From Phymatolithon calcareum (taxonomy: Eukaryota > Rhodophyta > Florideophyceae > Hapalidiales): 64,000 nucleotides of DNA. The notes beneath the pieces were generated by a model. That model did not search any database. It was not told the DNA's origin and saw only the letters and a program-made list of their open reading frames with translations. Made by a program: the position numbers and the translations under genes. Of this stretch, positions 57,646 through 64,000 are shown piece after piece. Location of the stretch: contig OZ345369.1 of the NCBI GenBank assembly GCA_977006965.1, forward strand, positions 2,294,001 through 2,358,000. Reading direction: 5' to 3'. Position 1 is the first letter of the stretch. Every line of letters starts with the position of its first letter.

Positions 57646-57877
57646 GCACCTAGCACTCCGAGTCGACAAGAGCACCAAAAGCCAACTTCGTGGACGATGG
57701 GCGTCATCAAAGTATATGCAACAATTCCTTCAACCCGACCAGGTTCAGCATCAACTTCAAAAACATTTTCTCCTCAACTCCGACGTCGTTTCGAACGGAC
57801 GTCGTTTCGAACGGCGGTTAGCGCAACGATATAAGCTTTTCAACGTTTCGCCACCACCAGAGTAAAGGGGTGGCGGA

Positions 57878-58094
57878 GCCGATTCACCAAGGCCGAACCG
57901 AGACCAACGCGAACGCATTCGCTATGAGAGCTCTCATACGACATGGGACTCTATGAGTGGATGTGGTCATGCGCGTGGCTGAGTGTGTAAGCAGTTTAGC
58001 TTAGATTGAAGAAAGGAATCTTCCCCCCTTACCTGCGACGACTATAGTACTGGCATATAAATACGAATCTTTTCACAAACAAGTATCAGAAAAT
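57878..58094 (+). repeat. Split direct repeat B1
   Basis: 217 bp repeated at 58309-58525; begins GCCGATTCACCAAGG and ends AGTATCAGAAAAT. It is preceded by a CGCCACC/GGTGGCG stem near 57850-57876. Confidence 0.92.
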
Positions 58095-58195
58095 ATAGAG
58101 TTCTGCGAGCTTGCATAGCAGAACGGTATTTTCGGACTTGGGCGTGGAATGATTTGGATATTGCCGCCAAGTCTTGGGGGGGAGTTTTTGTGCGT
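58093..58195 (+). repeat. Split direct repeat A2
   Basis: Copy of A1, placed directly against the end of B1, giving the B1-A2 junction that resembles a circle junction. Confidence 0.92.
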
Positions 58196-58308
58196 CCCGC
58201 CCTCCCATCCCTGTTTTCAGACAATTCAACTTCGTCTCTTTACGCATCGAGAAATCACTTCACTACGCTCAATTCTCGAGCAAACTCAATTACAACCGCC
58301 TCGAACCC

Positions 58309-58525
58309 GCCGATTCACCAAGGCCGAACCGAGACCAACGCGAACGCATTCGCTATGAGAGCTCTCATACGACATGGGACTCTATGAGTGGATGTGGTCA
58401 TGCGCGTGGCTGAGTGTGTAAGCAGTTTAGCTTAGATTGAAGAAAGGAATCTTCCCCCCTTACCTGCGACGACTATAGTACTGGCATATAAATACGAATC
58501 TTTTCACAAACAAGTATCAGAAAAT
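58309..58525 (+). repeat. Split direct repeat B2
   Basis: Copy of B1 forming the right end of the element; the host gene resumes immediately with TTAAGCAATCTG. Confidence 0.92.
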
Positions 58526-58973
58526 TAAGCAATCTGCGCAAGGCAATAGCAGCAGTGGAATGAATAATCTTGCGATCGCTTTCGAGCTGGGGAGATGTGT
58601 GAATCGAGACGTAGTTGAAGCCGAGAAGCTCTACAGGCAAGCAATCTCCTTGGACGGCAACCCACTTGCTATCTACAATTTGGCGATTCTGTACGTGTCG
58701 GGCCATCCACAACTGCGAAATAATGAAAATGAGTCGGAGGCGAAGCGAGTGATGGACGACTTTACTAGGTCTGCGGCGGAACTTGCACCTCTGTACAACC
58801 TGAAAGACCAGGTTTTAAAATTTTCAATGAAAGGCAAAGGTAATGGCACCGGCCCGAGGTGGAGTGTTGGACTTGAAGAAATCGATGATTGTCTGGCATA
58901 TTTGAAGGTACTGGAAGATGATGCGATAGGCGGTATTTTAGGAGAGAAACAGGGCTCTGTGTCCCTGAATTAG

Positions 58974-59686
58974 CTGCTTCTGTCATGAACGGATACGTTT
59001 TAGATTCAAATGAGAACGAACAATAAAGATCATGATCTAATCATGTCTTACCATTGTGCAGTATCGATTGATGCAAACAACTGGAATTGGCAGTCTACTT
59101 TTCGAAAGCCAAAGGTGAAAACGGGCGTCTCTATAAAGCCAACTAGAAATAATGAGATCTAAATGGAGCGAATGGGAAGAGTAATGCTTCGAAAAACTGT
59201 CTTGTGAATAGTCCGGGATTGCAAATTCGAAGTATCTGTGTGGTAAGTGTCGCCACGAGTCAATTCAGCATGGATATCGATCTGATGCAGAGGCAAGGTT
59301 CGGAATTCCTCGTCCAACGCCCGATGACAAGGTGAGGTGTGTCTCCTCAGCGCCCTGTGGCAATTCGAGATAAGTTGGCAACTGAGATGTCTTCTGATTC
59401 GCTTTTAGTGTGGGGTTGTGTGTTCTTGTTTTGCCTTCTTTTAGCTTCTCTCATCCTCCTACTTATACTAGTTTGTCTACACTATCTCATCAGTCAACTC
59501 TATCGTCTGCCCAAGGCAGTGTCAGTCGACGTAATTATTTAACAGCCACTTCCCCTTGAATGTTTCGGTTTAATATTGATACTTCTTTTTAAATGCTCGC
59601 TTGCGGCTTGAACGTCGTAACGTTACAATCTGCGTAATCCATTTTGCCGTCGCATGATTCAGCAACCGGGAAACACTGTCAAGGGA
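58974..59686. other. 3' flank of copy D
   Basis: Contains AATAAA at 59022-59027 and the small membrane ORF listed separately. No other gene is seen before the LINE. Confidence 0.45.
59387..59542 (+). CDS. Possible 51-aa single-pass membrane protein
   Basis: ATG to TAA in the 3' tail of unit 3. After about eight residues there is one long hydrophobic stretch (VWGCVFLFCLLLASLILLL and onward) ending in a short polar C-terminus (QLYRLPKAVSVDVII). Units 1 and 2 have frame-disrupted versions, so it is either a real small gene surviving here only, or chance. It lies downstream of the copy D poly(A) signal, so it would need its own promoter. Confidence 0.35.
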   Translation: MSSDSLLVWGCVFLFCLLLASLILLLILVCLHYLISQLYRLPKAVSVDVII

Positions 59687-59697
59687 TCCTATTGCGC

Positions 59698-61174
59698 CTG
59701 CCTATACTCCGGGCAAACAATACGATGAGAAGTAGGCATCCTTATGTTACAGTCCTCGACCTATCTGCAGCCTATGATAATGTCCCACGGGACATCCTCA
59801 TGGAGCATCTGACCACCAAATTGCCGATGCACATCACTCGGATAATAGCTTACTTACTGCCGTCGTGGATCACATCCGCAGGGGACGAATCAAAAAACAT
59901 GGTGTATTATCGACAGAGGTGTTCCACAAGGGTCCCCATTAAGCCCGTGCCTTTATAACATATTCATTGATAAGTTTGCCGAAGCCGCTGGAAAAGTTAC
60001 AGGAACTGTCTCCGAGCAGCCAGTTCAGTTATTTGCGGACGATGTGCTTCTGCAGGCTAAGAATGCGAAAGGGTTACGAAGGCCACTGGACATAGCCACG
60101 GAGTGGGCAGCCGAAAATTCTATGACATGGAACACAAAGCCAGGAAAGAGCGAAGTGCTTAAGTACAAGGGGTTACTTAAGCAAAAGTTCATGCTTGGCA
60201 GAAAAGAGCTACACCAAGCGTGGAGACTTTCCTACCTGGGCAGTAGTATGAACAACGCTGGAGTTGCAGACGATACAGCAATGTGGAGATTGCGGAATGC
60301 GGTTGGATGCATCCACAAACTTAGGCAGAGTGGCGTTAGTGTCAGTGGATTCCACCCTGAAATATTCATCAGGATTTTCAAGTCATTGATTCTCTCCAAG
60401 TGGGAGTATGCACGGCATCTGACTCCGATGACGAAGCGGTTGCTTTCAGAAATTGAGGCAGAAGAGGGTCTTTTTTACAAGTATGTCTTCGGGAAATATG
60501 CGGAGCATCGAAAAATCGAATGAGAGTGCTCTGTCGGCTAGAGAGTCCGGAGGTGAGGACTCACCAAGCGGAAAGGTTTGCTTTAAGCCTGTTAAAACTG
60601 AAAACGTACCTGGAACAGGCAGAAGAATACCGAGGAATACAGGAGGATAAAGCAGAAGTATCGAAGGACATTAACTATCTCAGAAACGAGGAGCACCTCA
60701 GCAAAGCATTGAAACAAGCAGAATAAGGTAAAGTGTCAAAGAAGCGGCGATTAGAAGATGCAATCCAAGTATGGCAAAAATGCGAAGAGGATCGCTCAGT
60801 GAAGATCCCGATAAACAAGCATAAGAAGTTGCCAGGAGTGTTACAAATAAGGGACAGGACGACAAGGCTAAGATGCCTAAGACTGATTTTTAACAGAGCT
60901 CCGCTGTGGAGGAAATCAATCCTCGGTGAGTATTTCGGACCCGGTGCTGAAATTGAGCTTATTGCACTCCAACGCATACTCGGGTCTAAGATGATGGACA
61001 AAGAGACTGACTATGAATGCAAAAGCCTAACTCGAACTCTTATATGGAGAAAAACTCGAATCAAGGAAATGTTCGGAAAATAGTATGCGGTAAGTTAGAA
61101 GTAATTGAGAAGCTGCTCCGTTACTCACAGTGAGGTCTTGGGTGCTTTTAAAATAAATCAACATATATCCCCCC
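59698..61174 (+). mobile_element. 5'-truncated LINE with decayed RT
   Basis: Inserted in the unit 3 tail with a perfect 11-bp duplication TCCTATTGCGC (59687-59697, 61175-61185). RT pieces include VTVLDLSAAYDNVPRDIL (about 59740, first catalytic Asp), the PQGSP-type block in another frame near 59930, and FADDVLLQA near 60035. The C-terminal region, interrupted by a frameshift near 60520 and a TAA near 60725, runs to TAG at 61083. Its tail ends ACATATATCCCC, like the LINEs in unit 1, but the protein is clearly divergent from theirs. It is an older, separate subfamily. Confidence 0.85.
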
Positions 61175-61443
61175 TCCTATTGCGCTGCTTTTTTCTAAAT
61201 ATTTCTTTTCTATGAACCGCTTATCCGCTACTGAGAAAAACGGAAAGGTATGTACGTTGCTGTCAGGATTCGTGCCCACTCCGCCGATAAGACCACATCG
61301 CTAAGCATGCTGGTTTGTGAGCACAGAAGCAGAAATATCCTGAAAATTACTCTCGTCCAACTTAGATTCTTTTGTTTCTGGTGACACAGAACTTTCTCGC
61401 TTACAGCATCTGTTAAACGGAAGAATTGAGCTCGAAGGGCGAC

Positions 61444-62374
61444 CCCGGAAAACAGGAGGACACAACTGGGCGAACATTTTGCTGTGCGACGACTGAAGGA
61501 GAAACTTGAAAGCGAGAAAGTCCAAACTACGAAGGCAAAGCCAAAGACCTTCGATACGGAGAAAGGGATATTACGTTCATGAAACAACACGATCTGTTCA
61601 GCGAGCAGATCGACCGGGCTGAGCAAGGGAAGGTGACGCCCAAGGAAGAGAATCTGCGTCTTAGCGAAGCCTGGGGCCAAGCCGAGCAAGGATTGAAGTA
61701 AAAATCCCTGTGTACAAGAAGGAGCGCGCCACCCCGACGTGTTACTGAAATCGCGAAAGCACAGAATGTTGGCAGGGAAATGATACTTCGGACGCTTCCC
61801 CCCATGGAACCCCTCTTCCTATGTGGAGCACTTCGGCGAAGTTGCTGAGAAGAGCCTTGAGACCCTACAGCGCAACCTCACACGACCGAAACTCGACGGA
61901 GAGACCGAGGACGAAATAATGCAGGCGGTGGAAAGACTATTAGAATTAGAGAATATAATGACGGAAGAAATGATAGTGTGATGCGATATTCTTAGACAAT
62001 GGGGCCGGCGCAGAAACGACTCGGGACGTCGCAAACTTCCATGTCCGTACCGTCGCTCGTCAAGAAACGGTATACTCCGCGTGGTAATAGAAGCGATAAG
62101 ATTTTCCCCCTCGAGATCTCTTCTGTGAGACCAGAGGTAGGTTTTGGAGTTTTGCTGACTATGCCGCTTTTAGCGAAATGGAGCTTTTGGGTTCCGATTG
62201 AGTCCTTTTGTCTCGCCAGAAGTGTTACCCCAAGCGTCACCAGATGCATTGGTAACAATAAAAATTTCCTCTTCTTCTTCTTAGACAATGGAGCAGTCGT
62301 ACACGGGAAGCTGCTCTGGTGTCTGCGAACTCTGGCGTTGAGGGCTTATAAAATAAAAACTTACAATTTCCCCC
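61444..62374 (+). mobile_element. Retroelement fragment of unknown family
   Basis: Extra sequence compared with units 1 and 2. It replaces about 20 bp of the tail and ends with AAAATAAAAACTTACAATTTCCCCC, resembling the LINE tails here. Coding-like pieces are highly charged and helical (for example FMKQHDLFSEQIDRAEQGKV near 61578 and LELENIMTEEMIV near 61940), as in LINE or gag first ORFs, but no RT is present. No clean target duplication was found. Confidence 0.5.
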
Positions 62375-63549
62375 AATGTCAGAGAGACCTATGAACTGTG
62401 CAAAATTCTCAGTTCGCACATCGTATACATGTCTTAGCACCGAACAGTGCCTACCCAGGTTAAAGGGAGCACTGTGTCAATGTTCTGAAACATATCACCG
62501 GAAAATCTGCGCATGGGATTCTGGGACTATTTTGCTTTTTAGAGCAAATCACTGGTAGCTTTATCGAGGGTCTCCTGCGTGCGCAAACCGCACCGCTCTA
62601 CAATAGCTGCACAAAAAGGCGACGATGCGATTCGAGCGCATGTCTACAACATTTGTTTCGTCCCGCAGCAAATTCAAAACGTAACAATTTTGAACGTAGT
62701 GATCCGGAGATACACCCCGATGAACGTAGAGATCATTCGAGGGCCTTCTTAAATCCTCTTTTCCGACGAAGTTTTAAGTTCAATAAGAGGGTCCAGGACA
62801 GTCTTAGCTTCAACAGCAATTAATATAAGACTTTTAAACATCGGAGTGGTACATCCATGATTAATAAATACCAGTTAGATTTTTGACAGAAACATCGGCA
62901 ACATCCTTTGCAATAATTTAAGAATCCGTGCGCAATACGATACAGAGGTGTAGAATGCAAACAAAATTGGAAGTTTTGAAGCGGATTGCTTGCTTTGCAA
63001 CAAGTTCATGAACCTCCGCGATGCTAAAGAGCATAACCCCAAAAGCACGATATACCGCAGCTCCATAAAAAGAGTATGCATGTGCAATACGCAAGCAGGG
63101 CTATGATTGATTACTTCAGCCGCCACTGACCTCCGCTTCAGAGAGGGCAAGTACAGTAACCAAACCGGATGGTCAACCATGCACCTCAACTGCATGGGCT
63201 TCTCGCCTTTCTCGCGTCAAAGACCCTACCAATCGCTGCCTTGCGTGGATCAAGCGTTTGGAAACAAGACACACGTGTACATCTGTAGGTCTCGCTTCGG
63301 TCCATGGTTCTCGTGCTCACATTTTCCAGCCAATTAGCATCTGCCATTTCGTTCGCGAACTGCAGCTCCTGACTTGGTGTCCCATGCATGCATGAATTTC
63401 CTCTGAATGTCGAGTCGACAGCAGTATGAGAATTACAGTAGGATCGAAAAATTCTCTGAAGTATGCTGACCACAAAAATAGGCTGACGAGGCTTTGCTGG
63501 TGGTCAGGAGCAACAATTGGTGTCGCAAAAGAGTATAATTTCTGAAATA
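62375..63549. other. 3' tail of unit 3, no clear gene
   Basis: Homologous to 29390-30530 and 43010-44270, with small indels and substitutions throughout. Nothing coding is conserved. Confidence 0.45.
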
Positions 63550-64000
63550 TTTTCGGACATAATTCACGACGTGTCGCATAGAAGGTACTCTCGCACTACG
63601 CGAAAGTCTGTTTGGATATTGTTGGAATGTCGTGTCCGGACACCAACGGAACGACCGTCCCGCGCGTACAGCCAGTGCCCTGCACCGCAAACAAGCCGCC
63701 TTTCGGTGGGCGACGTACGTTCGCGTCTCAATTCGAGAGCGTCCACGAGAGACAGCACGAGAGACAGCTCCCACTGGCGTCAAACTTTTATCACCACATT
63801 AGGTGGTGCCATAACGGCCTAACTGGCTAAAACCGCAACTTAAGTAACTCAAACGTCCCGATTGGTATCACCCGATTCGGGCACTGAGACGCGCGCGAAA
63901 AAAGGAGTCACTCGCTTCTTCCCTGACATTGTTAACACTCAGGCCCCGCCCGTGCGGAAAGTATTCAAACTGGATCAAGTACGACCGCTTTCAGTTTCTC
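63550..64000 (+). pseudogene. Start of S segment of unit 4 (cut by window end)
   Basis: Matches 30525-30967 and 44280-44720 with scattered changes, including the CCACATTAGGTGG hairpin near 63795 and the start of S ORF 1 (VRKVFKLDQV). It shows that the array continues beyond the window. Confidence 0.85.

Larger units (their letters stand above)
53996..58525 (+). mobile_element. DIRS/Ngaro-like retroelement with split direct repeats
   Basis: The terminal arrangement is A1 - ORFs - B1 - A2 - B2. A1 53996-54098 equals A2 58093-58195, and B1 57878-58094 equals B2 58309-58525 (B1 and A2 abut). A 113-bp stretch separates A2 and B2. This is the split-direct-repeat architecture of Ngaro/PAT-type tyrosine-recombinase retroelements. 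As expected for that class, no target-site duplication is visible against the empty site in copies A-C. It encodes a Gag-like protein and RT-RNase H. No tyrosine recombinase frame is present on either strand; only about 230 bp lie between RNase H and B1. Confidence 0.88.
50393..58973 (+). pseudogene. Copy D of the membrane/Sel1-repeat gene, split by a retroelement
   Basis: The reading frame is intact from the ATG to 54001 (1202 codons). There the retroelement at 53996-58525 interrupts it inside the Sel1-repeat region, right after GIDVSY. The rest of the gene resumes at 58525 and ends with TAG at 58971-58973 and AATAAA at 59022-59027. Copy D differs from B and C by a shorter, DPSDPSDPSS-containing linker and by loss of about 40 residues after it (the PPSPPDQSRV to NYYQC part). 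The protein could still be made without its last 130 or so residues. Confidence 0.9.
17891..64000 (+). repeat. Tandem array of phosphatase + membrane/Sel1 units
   Basis: Three units and the start of a fourth follow head to tail: unit 1 to about 30530, unit 2 to about 44270, unit 3 to about 63550, unit 4 to the window end. The offset between units 2 and 3 is 13754 bp through the phosphatase and 13744-13745 bp at the membrane gene. Unit 3 is longer only because of mobile elements. Copy A at 2704-17890 is a relic of a further unit. Confidence 0.93.

Noticed and set aside
57623-57865. 80-aa frame after RNase H as a tyrosine recombinase
   Set aside because: Far too short and without the R-H-R-Y residues; it overlaps the end of RNase H in another frame.

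Overview
This is nuclear DNA of a eukaryote, about 45-47% GC by eye. The evidence is a dense set of eukaryotic transposons (pogo/Tigger, P superfamily, MITEs with 8-bp target duplications, Ty3/gypsy with a chromodomain, several non-LTR elements, a DIRS/Ngaro-like retroelement), AATAAA motifs after genes, and a likely mini-intron. No rRNA, tRNA, CRISPR or bacterial operon was seen. My best guess is a protist of the SAR group. The phosphatase resembles dinoflagellate/perkinsid types and the gypsy pol resembles oomycete elements, so a perkinsid-like alveolate or an oomycete are both possible; this is inference at low confidence.

The backbone is a tandem array of one unit: [S segment of unknown, decayed genes] - [PPP-family Ser/Thr phosphatase] - [about 1.8 kb of conserved spacer with coding-like remnants] - [a large membrane protein with Sel1/TPR-like repeats, about 1380 aa] - [conserved 3' tail]. 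Unit 0 (2704-17890) holds only a wrecked copy (A) of the membrane/Sel1 gene. Unit 1 (17891-30530) has a broken phosphatase (P1) and copy B, which has one premature stop. Unit 2 (30530-44270) has phosphatase P2 and the only fully open copy, C. Unit 3 (44270-63550) has phosphatase P3 and copy D, split by a retroelement. Unit 4 begins near 63550 and runs off the window. Units 2 and 3 are nearly identical for their first 3.5-4 kb and then diverge.

Almost every other feature is a mobile element inserted into this array, and comparing units gives clean empty sites. Unit 0 carries a pogo-like deletion derivative upstream (1111-2539), a 327-bp MITE, a 5.1-kb Ty3/gypsy element with 189-bp LTRs, a 409-bp MITE, a probable solo LTR, a 5'-truncated LINE end, and a MITE (12013-17827) that itself carries a 5.25-kb P-superfamily transposon (12255-17508) with perfect 30-bp inverted repeats. 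Unit 1 has two adjacent truncated LINEs (26846-29164). Unit 2 has a LINE 3' end encoding RNase H with a Tudor/Agenet-like insert (40854-42067). Unit 3 has a retroelement with Ngaro/PAT-type split direct repeats (53996-58525) that encodes RT-RNase H but shows no tyrosine recombinase, a LINE (59698-61174) and a further fragment (61444-62374).

The most notable items are the recombinase-less split-direct-repeat element, the nested P transposon with its convergent 414-aa ORF, the lineage-specific phosphatase/membrane-Sel1 array with a metal-ligand substitution in P2 and P3, and two foldback hairpins that distinguish array units.
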